DNA from: SVTX01 sp045632305
Lineage (GTDB): Bacteria; Bacillota; Clostridia; Oscillospirales; CAG-272
Assembly (NCBI GenBank): GCA_045632305.1
Contig: JAZQWL010000010.1
Span: forward strand, 1-64,000
Direction: 5' to 3'
Length of the DNA: 64,000 nt
A program made the position numbers and the translations under genes. Below, one piece after another: positions 1 to 6,929 of the stretch. The notes below the pieces were generated by a model. The model had not been told where the DNA came from and searched no databases. It saw only the letters and a program-made list of their open reading frames with translations. How positions within the stretch are numbered: the stretch's first letter is position 1; each line of letters opens with the position of its first letter.

Positions 1-87
1 AGAAGGAGAGATTTGAACTCTCGCGCCGGGTAAATCCGACCTACACCCTTAGCAGGGGCGCCTCTTCGGCCTCTTGAGTACTTCTCC
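1..87 (-). tRNA. tRNA-Ser (anticodon GCT), 3' end cut by window
   Basis: The reverse strand folds as a class II tRNA. The acceptor 5' strand GGAGAAG is at 81-87, the anticodon loop carries GCT at 51-53, a long variable arm follows, and the T arm contains GTTCAAATC. The last two acceptor bases, the discriminator and any CCA lie outside the window. GCT reads AGC/AGU serine codons. A consensus promoter lies about 45 nt upstream, and the short leader contains a CTGTGAG/CTCACAG inverted repeat. Confidence 0.95.
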
Positions 88-131
88 ATGTATCTCTGTG
101 AGCCGACCGTTTAAATAAACTCACAGGAGAT

Positions 132-160
132 ATTATACAACAAAAGAATCTTTTTGTCAA
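132..160 (-). promoter_or_regulatory. Sigma-A promoter for tRNA-Ser
   Basis: On the minus strand there is TTGACA (155-160), a 17-nt spacer and TATAAT (132-137), a perfect consensus. It faces the tRNA gene, with an expected start about 38 nt before the mature 5' end. Confidence 0.85.
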
Positions 161-177
161 GTCTTTTTTTAAAATTA

Positions 178-1023
178 TTATTGACAAGAAATGTGTCGAT
201 ATGCCCGCGCTTTTCCTATCGTGCCGCACTCCTCGATAAGACCGAGCGAGCAGAGAACCTTTACCGCTGAATAGGCGTCAATTCCGCGGATTTTGGTTGC
301 CTTGGAGAACATTGCGGTGGTGAAGATCTCGGGCAGGGAATCGGGGAGAAACATTTTGTAATCATCGGGTGTTGAGAAAACGTACGCATTCCTCAAGGAT
401 ACGGGTATAAGCTCGTATTTTTTTGTTTTTACACGTTTTTTGTTTTTTGAAATTTTTCTTGTTTTATAGCTATCCGCCTCGATCATAAGACCTACGATGC
501 GGAGCCGTTGGTTTGCAATCACCTCGCGGAGGTAATATATTTCGGACAGAATGGAGGAAATTTTTCTGCTTGCCGTGGAGCGTTTACGCTCAGAGACTGA
601 GCCGTCCTCGTTTATGTAGCTGACGTACAGAATTTCGGGAATCGGGTGTATGAGGGCGATATTATAGGTTGTATTGTCCAAAATCCACTTGATTTTCTCG
701 ACAAGCGGACGGAAGCTGCCCGTCTGGATTTCGTAGATCGTATCTCCGTCGAGCACATCGGCTACGAATTTTCTGTTTTTGGTTTCGTTCGGGTTGCCGA
801 TATAACCGTGCGAGCCCTGAATCTTTACCTCGTGCTTGGCATCATCGTCGCAAATGAATTTTTTGATGACCGCATGCATCTGCTTTTCGGCAAGAGTACC
901 GATGCCCGTGTTCTCACCGTCGATCAAAAGAAATTTTTCAAGGACGACGATCGTGATCTTTCTGAATTTTGCCGTGTCGTTCTGCGAAAAGCAGACCGTA
1001 TTGGAATTTTTGTTAAAATTCAT
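178..1023 (-). CDS. Unknown protein with a possible PD-(D/E)XK nuclease core
   Basis: This 281-residue protein is not a family I can name. Near residues 85-100 it reads VADVLDGDTIYEIQTGSF: an Asp in a strand, then Glu-Ile-Gln in the next. That spacing resembles the D...(E)xQ core of restriction-like nucleases, and similar proteins have been called Holliday-junction-resolvase-like. A Lys/Arg-rich stretch lies around 195-210, and the last 80 residues look helical, possibly a winged helix. The start is supported by AAGGAGGA seven bases upstream. It is monocistronic, with its own promoter at 1060-1087. The nuclease assignment is inference from one motif; the gene itself is well supported. Confidence 0.8.
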   Translation of the reverse strand: MNFNKNSNTVCFSQNDTAKFRKITIVVLEKFLLIDGENTGIGTLAEKQMHAVIKKFICDDDAKHEVKIQGSHGYIGNPNETKNRKFVADVLDGDTIYEIQTGSFRPLVEKIKWILDNTTYNIALIHPIPEILYVSYINEDGSVSERKRSTASRKISSILSEIYYLREVIANQRLRIVGLMIEADSYKTRKISKNKKRVKTKKYELIPVSLRNAYVFSTPDDYKMFLPDSLPEIFTTAMFSKATKIRGIDAYSAVKVLCSLGLIEECGTIGKARAYRHISCQ

Positions 1024-1059
1024 TTTTCGTCCTCCTTGAAAAATTTTTTGGATATACTA

Positions 1060-1087
1060 ATTTTATCACATTTGTGAAAAAAGTCAA
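1060..1087 (-). promoter_or_regulatory. Probable sigma-A promoter
   Basis: On the minus strand: TTGACT (1082-1087), a 16-nt spacer, then TAAAAT (1060-1065). The spacer contains the near-palindrome TCACATTTGTGA (1066-1077), which could be an operator. Confidence 0.55.
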
Positions 1088-1188
1088 GAGCGACACATTT
1101 ATTGTCTGTTTTATTTTTGGTTTTTGGAGCAGAATAGATGGTGGGAGAAAAAATTTTCTTCGAAGAAAAGTAAAAAAGGAAAAGCTTT

Positions 1189-2238
1189 ATGAAAAGAACA
1201 AAAACGAAAATAAAGATTTTAGTATCCTTTTTAATGGTCTTTTGTTTTCTCGTTTCTTTTCTCGGTGTGTCGGCAATGGCTGCCAAGAGAGATTACAGAG
1301 ACCTTGAGCTTATCGCGGGAGGAGTTCCGTTTGGGGTGAAATTCAGTATTGAGGGAATAGTGATCACGGGATTTTCGGACGTCCCTACGTCCGACGGGGT
1401 GAAGAACCCCGCCTATCGTGCCGGGCTTCGTGAGAAGGATGTTATTATAAAGGTAAACGGCTCAAGCGTGACGAGTGTCGTCGCGCTTGATAGAATAATA
1501 GATGGGTGCGGAGGCAAGCAATTGACCGTTACCTATACCAGAGCGGGAGAGAGCAAAACGGCAAATCTTACGCCCGTTCAAAGTGTAAACGATGGCAAAT
1601 ACAAGCTCGGTCTTACCGTTAAGGACGGAGGCGCGGGAATTGGAACTGTCACCTATATTATGCCCGAAACGCTTATGTTCGGAGGACTTGGACACGGCAT
1701 TTGCGAGTCGGATACGGGCAAGCTTGTAAAAATGGGCAGAGGAGTAGTGAATAATGTTAAGATCAGCGGAATCAAGAAGGGTGTTTCGGGTACTCCCGGA
1801 GAGATCAAGGGAATTTTGGGATTTGAGAAGAAGGGAATTCTTTTCGGCAATACGGTTTGCGGCGTTTTCGGAGTGTTTACCGCTCTTCCGCAGCACGCAT
1901 GCGAAAAATATAAGGTTGGCTTGCGCGACGAGCTGAAAAACGGCGAGGCGTATATAATTTCAACCTTGGATGCAGATGGTACACCGCAAAAATACACGGT
2001 GGAGATCTCGGGCATCAACCGCGAGGCGGAGGGCGCGAAGTGCTTTTGCATTAAGGTTACCGATAAGCGGCTTATCGAAAAAACCGGCGGTATTGTGCAG
2101 GGAATGAGCGGTTCTCCCATCATTCAGAACGGCAAGCTCGTCGGCGCGGTCACGCACGTTATGATAAACGATCCTACGGTCGGCTACGGAATATTTATTG
2201 AGAATATGCTCTGTCAGATGGAAGAGGTTTCGGGGTAA
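1189..2238 (+). CDS. spoIVB: SpoIVB-type serine peptidase (S55) with PDZ domain
   Basis: SpoIVB is the forespore signalling protease that triggers pro-sigma-K processing. The 349-residue protein has an N-terminal membrane/signal segment (about 9-31), a PDZ domain (about 45-125, with KNPAYRAGLREKD) and an S55 peptidase domain. His169 in GLGHGI and the serines of GMSGSP (305-310) match the family's catalytic His and Ser positions. It is shorter than the roughly 425-residue Bacillus protein. The start follows AAAGGAAA by seven bases. The gene is alone and ends at a strong terminator. Its presence is a good marker of a spore former. Confidence 0.93.
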   Translation: MKRTKTKIKILVSFLMVFCFLVSFLGVSAMAAKRDYRDLELIAGGVPFGVKFSIEGIVITGFSDVPTSDGVKNPAYRAGLREKDVIIKVNGSSVTSVVALDRIIDGCGGKQLTVTYTRAGESKTANLTPVQSVNDGKYKLGLTVKDGGAGIGTVTYIMPETLMFGGLGHGICESDTGKLVKMGRGVVNNVKISGIKKGVSGTPGEIKGILGFEKKGILFGNTVCGVFGVFTALPQHACEKYKVGLRDELKNGEAYIISTLDADGTPQKYTVEISGINREAEGAKCFCIKVTDKRLIEKTGGIVQGMSGSPIIQNGKLVGAVTHVMINDPTVGYGIFIENMLCQMEEVSG

Positions 2239-2241
2239 AGA

Positions 2242-2279
2242 AAAGGCAATATCAACATTGGTTGATATTGCCTTTATTG
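2242..2279 (+). terminator. Rho-independent terminator after spoIVB
   Basis: A GGCAATATCAAC / GTTGATATTGCC hairpin is followed by TTTATT directly after the spoIVB stop. Confidence 0.85.
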
Positions 2280-2290
2280 AAATTTCAATA
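2275..2290. promoter_or_regulatory. 16-bp perfect palindrome, possible operator
   Basis: TATTGAAATTTCAATA is a perfect palindrome. It ends 7 bp before the -35 box of the alcohol dehydrogenase promoter, a place where regulators often bind. No known operator class was recognised. Confidence 0.4.
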
Positions 2291-2297
2291 TTCGCTC

Positions 2298-2326
2298 TTG
2301 ACAATTAACAATTTTCCCTGTATTAT
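2298..2326 (+). promoter_or_regulatory. Sigma-A promoter of the alcohol dehydrogenase gene
   Basis: TTGACA (2298-2303), 17-nt spacer, TATTAT (2321-2326). The TTAACAA in the spacer resembles one half of a Rex site, but the other half is absent. Confidence 0.75.
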
Positions 2327-2356
2327 AAAGAAAAAAGCAATTTTGAGGAGGCATTT

Positions 2357-3532
2357 ATGAATAACTTTACATTTTACAGCCCGACGTATTTTGTCTTCGG
2401 CAAGGGCAAGGAAAACAGCGTCGGTAAATACGTTAAGCGCTTTGGCGGAACTCGTGTTCTCATTCATTTTGGCGGAGGCAGTATTATTCGTTCAGGTCTT
2501 CTTGATAGAGTAAAGGCGTCGCTTGAAAGCGAGGGCATTTCTTACGTTGAGCTTGGCGGCGTTATGCCCAACCCTAGAAGCGGACTTGTATACGAAGGCA
2601 TCGAGCTTTGCAAGAAGGAAAATGTTGACTTTGTTTTAGCCGTTGGCGGTGGCAGCACGATCGACTCCTCAAAGGCGATTGCTTTGGGCGCGCTTTATGA
2701 CGGCGATTTCTGGGATTTTTACAGTGGTAAGCGCGTTGAGAAGGCGTTGCCCGTGGGAACAGTTCTTACTATTGCCGCGGCAGGCAGTGAGGGTAGCAAC
2801 GGCTCCGTAATTACAAAGGAGGAGGGAATGCTCAAGCGGAGCGCAGGCGGTGACGTATTGCGTCCCGTGTTCTCCATCCTTAATCCCGAGCTTACGCAGA
2901 CTCTCCCCGCATATCAGACGGCGTGCGGCGTGACGGATATTATGGCGCACCTGCTTGAGAGATATTTTACAAACACAAAGGACGTTGAGGTGACCGACCG
3001 AGTGATCGAGGGGCTTCTTATGACAATGATTCACGAAGCGCCTAAGGTAATTGCAAACCCCGACGATTACGAGGCAAGAGCCAATATTATGTGGGCGGGC
3101 ATGATGGCGCACAATAACTGCTGCGGCGTCGGCCGTGAGCAGGACTGGGCGAGTCACGATATGGAGCATGAGCTTTCCGCGCTTTACGATTGCGCGCACG
3201 GAGCGGGACTTGCGGTCGTTTTTCCTGCGTGGATGCAGTATAATATGAATCACGATATTATGAGATTTGCGCAGATAGCGACTCGCGTTTGGGGTTGTAA
3301 TATGGATTTCGCTCATCCCGAGGTGACCGCAAAGGCGGGCGTCGAGGCGTTCCGTTCGTTCCTTAAGTCCATCGGCATGCCGAGTACACTCGGTGAGCTT
3401 GGCGGCAGAGAAGAGGACATTCCTTACCTTGCGCATACCGCCGCGTACGGAAACGGAAACGGTGGCACACTCGGTAGCTTCGTTGTGCTTCACGAGGAAG
3501 ACATGGCAAATATTTATAGATTGATGCTTTAA
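2357..3532 (+). CDS. Iron-containing alcohol dehydrogenase (BdhA/YqhD-like)
   Basis: This is a group III, NAD(P)H-dependent alcohol/aldehyde dehydrogenase, likely cytosolic, reducing aldehydes during fermentation. The 391 residues match the family length. The coenzyme-binding GGGSTIDSSKAIALGA lies near 97-112. The metal-binding region shows TDIMAH with its Asp and His, then HDMEH and the downstream CAHGAGLA. It resembles the clostridial butanol dehydrogenase and E. coli YqhD subfamily. The ribosome site is GAGGAGG. It is transcribed alone between a consensus promoter and a strong terminator. Substrate cannot be told from sequence. Confidence 0.93.
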   Translation: MNNFTFYSPTYFVFGKGKENSVGKYVKRFGGTRVLIHFGGGSIIRSGLLDRVKASLESEGISYVELGGVMPNPRSGLVYEGIELCKKENVDFVLAVGGGSTIDSSKAIALGALYDGDFWDFYSGKRVEKALPVGTVLTIAAAGSEGSNGSVITKEEGMLKRSAGGDVLRPVFSILNPELTQTLPAYQTACGVTDIMAHLLERYFTNTKDVEVTDRVIEGLLMTMIHEAPKVIANPDDYEARANIMWAGMMAHNNCCGVGREQDWASHDMEHELSALYDCAHGAGLAVVFPAWMQYNMNHDIMRFAQIATRVWGCNMDFAHPEVTAKAGVEAFRSFLKSIGMPSTLGELGGREEDIPYLAHTAAYGNGNGGTLGSFVVLHEEDMANIYRLML

Positions 3533-3533
3533 A

Positions 3534-3565
3534 AAAGCGCTATCACCAATCGGTGATAGCGCTTT
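3534..3565. terminator. Bidirectional terminator between convergent genes
   Basis: A 14-bp stem (AAAGCGCTATCACC / GGTGATAGCGCTTT) with loop AATC. The minus strand has six T after it and the plus strand has a weaker T stretch, so it serves the dehydrogenase and the facing gene. Confidence 0.88.
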
Positions 3566-3570
3566 GAGTT

Positions 3571-4014
3571 TTATTTGATTTCGTTTGCGAATTCTTTGGC
3601 TTCCTTTGCAAGCTCGATGGCTTCTTCGTTTGCCTTTTCTGCATCCTCGCAAGCTGCGTTGAAGTTTTTCATTACCTCCTCGGGGGTGAGGGTGAATTCG
3701 GGCGCGGGGGTTTTCTTTGCTTCGGTTTTTGCTTTATATTCGGCGTTGAGGCGGGCAAGCTCGATAAGGTAGACGTCGATCTTATTTACGCATGTGCCGA
3801 TCTTTTCGGTAAGCTCTGCCTGTACTGCTTCATCGTCGGTCTTGAGCTTTTTATAAACGTACGCCCCGAGGAATTTATATTCGTCGGAGATATTTTTTCT
3901 CTTTGCGATAATCTTGATTTTGAGTGTGGCAAGCTCGCCGAGCTCCTCGCCCTTTTTAGCTGCCTTTTTGGCGATTTCCATAGCGTCGTTATAAATTTTA
4001 TTGAAGTCTGACAT
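3571..4014 (-). CDS. Unknown alpha-helical protein
   Basis: This 147-residue protein is rich in Ala, Lys and Glu and predicted almost wholly helical, probably coiled coil, with a proline break near 103-115 (KKTPAPEFTLTPEE). There is no signal peptide and no recognisable domain. It sits behind a perfect sigma-A promoter, ends at a shared terminator and has an AGGAG ribosome site, so it is a real and probably well expressed gene. The divergent neighbour is spoVAC. No function is proposed. Confidence 0.8.
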   Translation of the reverse strand: MSDFNKIYNDAMEIAKKAAKKGEELGELATLKIKIIAKRKNISDEYKFLGAYVYKKLKTDDEAVQAELTEKIGTCVNKIDVYLIELARLNAEYKAKTEAKKTPAPEFTLTPEEVMKNFNAACEDAEKANEEAIELAKEAKEFANEIK

Positions 4015-4048
4015 AATTTTTCTCCTATGTCTTTTATTTCTTGAATTT

Positions 4049-4077
4049 ATTATAACCTTTTTTTACCCGTTTGTCAA
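4049..4077 (-). promoter_or_regulatory. Sigma-A promoter of the helical protein gene
   Basis: Minus strand TTGACA (4072-4077), 17-nt spacer, TATAAT (4049-4054): perfect consensus, 35 bp before the start codon. Confidence 0.85.
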
Positions 4078-4144
4078 GCGGTATAATTTTTCGCATCGCG
4101 CGCAAAATATGTGTAGAATATTTGAAAAGCGAGGGGGTGTTTTC

Positions 4145-4588
4145 TTGGACATTCAAAATGAAAATTACAAAAAATACGCCAAGGCGCACGCGCCGAAATC
4201 CAAGGTGCTGACAAATACGATAAAGGCATTTTTATCGGGAGGACTCATTTGCGCTATCGGTCAGGCGTTGAAGGTTTTATATTCGGGATTCGGACTTGAG
4301 GAGCGTGACGCCTATATGGCGGTATCCATAACGTTTGTATTTATTGCGGCAGCTCTCACAGGACTTGGAATTTTCCCGAAGATCGCCAAGCACGCGGGGG
4401 CGGGAACTATCGTGCCCATTACGGGATTTGCAAACTCGGTGACCTCGGCGGCGATAGATTCCAAAAACGAGGGTTGGGTGCTTGGCATGGGCTCGAAGAT
4501 ATTTACGGTTGCGGGGCCTGTGCTTTTGTATGCGGTTCTGTCGGGTACTGCATACGGGATAATTTATTTTATCAGCACGCTTTTTTGA
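4145..4588 (+). CDS. spoVAC: Stage V sporulation protein AC
   Basis: SpoVAC is part of the spore inner-membrane channel for dipicolinic acid. I place the start at a TTG: GAGGGGGTG lies just upstream, and the resulting 147-residue protein begins LDIQNENYKKY (Leu read as Met), matching the family. The longer upstream reading would add an AT-rich 48-residue tail with no ribosome site. Four hydrophobic segments follow (about 24-44, 57-80, 88-112, 120-145), with the family's polar loop between. spoVAD and spoVAE, the usual partners, are not next to it. Its last 17 bases overlap the convergent gene. Confidence 0.9.
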   Translation: MDIQNENYKKYAKAHAPKSKVLTNTIKAFLSGGLICAIGQALKVLYSGFGLEERDAYMAVSITFVFIAAALTGLGIFPKIAKHAGAGTIVPITGFANSVTSAAIDSKNEGWVLGMGSKIFTVAGPVLLYAVLSGTAYGIIYFISTLF

Positions 4589-5075
4589 GTATTTTAAGGG
4601 CGGCATCGGCGTCTCTTGACACAATCAGAACGGCGTAGTTTTGAATGCTTATCACTTTTGCGCTGTCGGTATATTCCGTAAAATTCTCACCGTAAAGCTT
4701 CTTTATAGAATCAATGCGGGAGGCAAGCATTCGAGAGGTGTCAATCAGGGCTTCGGGTGTAGCGCAATATATTGCGGCGAACTCGCAAGGGTGCGACCCG
4801 CTTGGCACAAAGATACTGTATGACACCCAATCCTTCTTATACCGTTCGATATTCGGCTCTCCAAAATAGGCGGAAATCAGGCGGTCGGACAGGTAATTTT
4901 TATCGGTCGGATCGAGATCCGAGGAGTATATTTTGCCCGCGGGGAGGCCCATTTCCGATTCGCACAGGGCGGAGACAATTGGCTCTGTTTTGGGTATCTC
5001 GGGCGGTTTTGCGCAGGAGACGGTTGAGAACGGCAAAAAAAGGGCAATGATCAGTAAAATGACACGTTTTGACAT
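4572..5075 (-). CDS. Putative lipoprotein, DUF4358-like
   Basis: The 167-residue product starts with a lipoprotein signal (charged MSKR, hydrophobic core, then STVSC with the lipid cysteine at about 21). The mature part resembles DUF4358, a Firmicute family of unknown role: a segment on cell-surface attributes (CEFAAIYCATPEALIDTSRML) precedes a terminal strand VISIQNYAVLIVS. The gene converges on and overlaps spoVAC by 17 bp. The ribosome site is GCGAGG before the ATG. The lipoprotein call is solid; the family call is from memory of the pattern. Confidence 0.75.
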   Translation of the reverse strand: MSKRVILLIIALFLPFSTVSCAKPPEIPKTEPIVSALCESEMGLPAGKIYSSDLDPTDKNYLSDRLISAYFGEPNIERYKKDWVSYSIFVPSGSHPCEFAAIYCATPEALIDTSRMLASRIDSIKKLYGENFTEYTDSAKVISIQNYAVLIVSRDADAALKILKKAC

Positions 5076-5170
5076 ATATACCTCGCGTGGTTTTTATTAT
5101 ATTGATATGACAATGCAAGTCGGTATATACTATTGTAAATTCTGCATTTTGCACTCTGCGCTCTGCACTA

Positions 5171-5194
5171 AAAAAAGCCCTTGCGGGCTTTTTT
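5171..5194. terminator. Terminator of the abrB-galK-walJ-rlmH operon
   Basis: A 10-bp stem AAAAAAGCCC / GGGCTTTTTT with loop TTGC overlaps the rlmH stop codon. It has T runs on both strands. Confidence 0.82.
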
Positions 5195-5672
5195 ATTTAT
5201 GATATTTTGTTCCTTTGATTATGGTCATGCATCTATAGACCGCTTCGAGCAGAATGGGGCGCATGAGCTGATGCGGAAAGGTGAGCTTGGAGACGGAAAG
5301 CTTTATATCCGCTACGTTTTTTACACTGTCATGCAGTCCGTGTGACGAGCCGATGACAAACACGATCTCGCTTGTTGTGGAGAACGCGCGGTCGATTTTT
5401 TCTGCAAGCTCCTCGCTTGAGAATTGCTTGCCTTCAACACACATAATAATTTTATATGAGCGGTCGGGAATGGCGGAGAGGATCATTTTTGCTTCCTCTG
5501 AGAGTGCCTTTGATATCTCGGCATCCGAGGGATCCTGCGGCACCTTATATTCCTTTAAGTTGATATTTTCAACGCGGCAGAATCCGGAGAGCCGTTTTTC
5601 ATATTCTGCAACCGCTTCTCGAAGATAGCTTTCCTTGAGCTGACCGACGGTTATGAATTTAATCGTTGCCAT
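5193..5672 (-). CDS. rlmH: 23S rRNA pseudouridine-1915 N3-methyltransferase
   Basis: RlmH is a SPOUT methyltransferase that methylates pseudouridine 1915 of 23S rRNA in assembled ribosomes. The 159 residues match the family length. Near the C-terminus are GSSHG, which binds S-adenosylmethionine in the trefoil knot, and LTFPHQLMRPILLEAVYR. Two adjacent ATGs exist; the second is chosen because it lies five bases from AGGAGG, against two for the first. The start overlaps the end of walJ, the usual clostridial order, so the two are co-transcribed. Confidence 0.95.
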   Translation of the reverse strand: MATIKFITVGQLKESYLREAVAEYEKRLSGFCRVENINLKEYKVPQDPSDAEISKALSEEAKMILSAIPDRSYKIIMCVEGKQFSSEELAEKIDRAFSTTSEIVFVIGSSHGLHDSVKNVADIKLSVSKLTFPHQLMRPILLEAVYRCMTIIKGTKYHK

Positions 5673-6471
5673 CATTTCCTCCTACAAGCCACACGGGGCA
5701 CTTGGGGGCTGCCACGGTGAGATTTATTTCGGGATCTGCGATAGCGCAGAGGGTCTCGTTATACGCCACGTCGGGGCGGTTGTTTTCCTCGCTCAGATGC
5801 GCGAGCATGATGTTTTTTGTGCCGTTTACCGAAAGAAGGGCTGCCAGAGCCGCGCATTCGGGGTTTGCGAGGTGTCCGCGCTTTGAATGTATACGGAGCT
5901 TAAGCTCATAAGGGTATCTACCCTCCATGAGCATTATCTCGTCGTGATTTGATTCGATGATTACGCTCTCACAACCGAGGAGGTTGTCGCGCACCTCGTC
6001 CGTAACGTATCCGATATCCGTGGCAAATCCGATGCTTTTTTCTCCGTTTCCGTCGGCAAACGAAAGCTTGTATCCGACAGATCCGCAGCTGTCGTGCGGT
6101 GTCGGGAATGCCTTGATCTTAAGGCCGTTTATTTTTACCTCGAAATTCGGATCATCGTGAAGGATCATTTTGGAGAAAAGCGCCTCATCGCGAAGACCGT
6201 AGAATTTTTTCTTTGCGCAGGAGAGGAGAATATGAATGTCGGAGGAATATTTGTGAGAAAACGTCTGAAGCGCCGAGGTGTGGTCGGTATGCTCGTGAGT
6301 GATAAATATTGCGTCGATATCATTGGGGGATACGCCTATAGAGTCGAGCGCTTTACATAAGTTTTTTGCGCTCTTGCCCGCGTCTATGAGAATATTGGCG
6401 CCGCCCGCGGAAATGTACGTACAGTTACCGCCCGAGCCCGAGTATAGGCAGCATATTTTATAATTTGCCAT
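5659..6471 (-). CDS. walJ: Metallo-beta-lactamase-fold hydrolase WalJ/YycJ
   Basis: This 270-residue MBL-fold protein has the WalJ N-terminal signature SGSGGNCTYI (11-20), the metal motif THEHTDH near 59-65 and a second histidine in FPTPHDSCGSVG. YycJ/WalJ has been linked to coordination of cell division with DNA replication and reported to have 5'-3' exonuclease activity. No walRK operon is present here; only the walJ-rlmH pairing is kept. It overlaps rlmH by 14-17 bp and follows the upstream membrane gene by one base, so translation is likely coupled. Confidence 0.92.
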   Translation of the reverse strand: MANYKICCLYSGSGGNCTYISAGGANILIDAGKSAKNLCKALDSIGVSPNDIDAIFITHEHTDHTSALQTFSHKYSSDIHILLSCAKKKFYGLRDEALFSKMILHDDPNFEVKINGLKIKAFPTPHDSCGSVGYKLSFADGNGEKSIGFATDIGYVTDEVRDNLLGCESVIIESNHDEIMLMEGRYPYELKLRIHSKRGHLANPECAALAALLSVNGTKNIMLAHLSEENNRPDVAYNETLCAIADPEINLTVAAPKCPVWLVGGNDGND

Positions 6472-6472
6472 G

Positions 6473-6919
6473 TTAACCTCCTATAAGCTGCGAGAAAATG
6501 CCGCTAAGATAGGGGTCCCATACAAACAGAATGAGCGCGTCCACACCGATGGGGCAGAGGAAGGGAATTATTACGTACATAAGCCATTGTGATTTTCTTA
6601 TCCGTTCCTCGCCGTCCTGTATGTAAGCTGCCTTTTTTTCGGCATCCCAGACGTCGGGGAGCATTTCGATTGTTATACCCTTTCGGGTAAACGCGCGGTT
6701 ATAGACTATATAGACAACAAGTGACGCGCCGAATATCGCCATGTACGCAATATGAGTTACAAATTGCGCAATAGGTGGGAGGGAAGGAACCACTCCGAAG
6801 TATATGAGAATATTTATAAAAGAGAGCGCGGCGATAATTCCCGCCTTTTTTCGCGCTTCGGGGAATACCGATTTTTTGGGCTGCCCTCTTTTTATATCGT
6901 GGAGATTTCGTTTTTTCAT
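6473..6919 (-). CDS. Unknown membrane protein
   Basis: The 148-residue product has a basic N-terminus (MKKRNLHDIKRGQPKK) and hydrophobic segments near 27-45, 51-72 and 113-133, giving three or four membrane passes. A cytosolic loop around 75-105 carries DVWDAEKKAAYIQDGEERIRKS. No family was recognised. It lies between galK (10 bp) and walJ (1 bp) in the same transcription unit. Confidence 0.75.
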   Translation of the reverse strand: MKKRNLHDIKRGQPKKSVFPEARKKAGIIAALSFINILIYFGVVPSLPPIAQFVTHIAYMAIFGASLVVYIVYNRAFTRKGITIEMLPDVWDAEKKAAYIQDGEERIRKSQWLMYVIIPFLCPIGVDALILFVWDPYLSGIFSQLIGG

Positions 6920-6929
6920 ATTAAAGTCC

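Noticed and set aside
1020..1286. 88-codon minus-strand ORF before spoIVB
   Set aside because: AT-rich, overlaps a promoter and the spoIVB start, and has no ribosome site.
2298..2326. Rex operator at the alcohol dehydrogenase promoter
   Set aside because: Only one half (TTAACAA) is present; the TTGTTAA half at proper spacing is missing.
4001..4144. Longer spoVAC reading from an upstream ATG
   Set aside because: The extension is unlike the family, lacks a ribosome site and would cross the opposing gene's promoter. The TTG with GAGGGGGTG is better.
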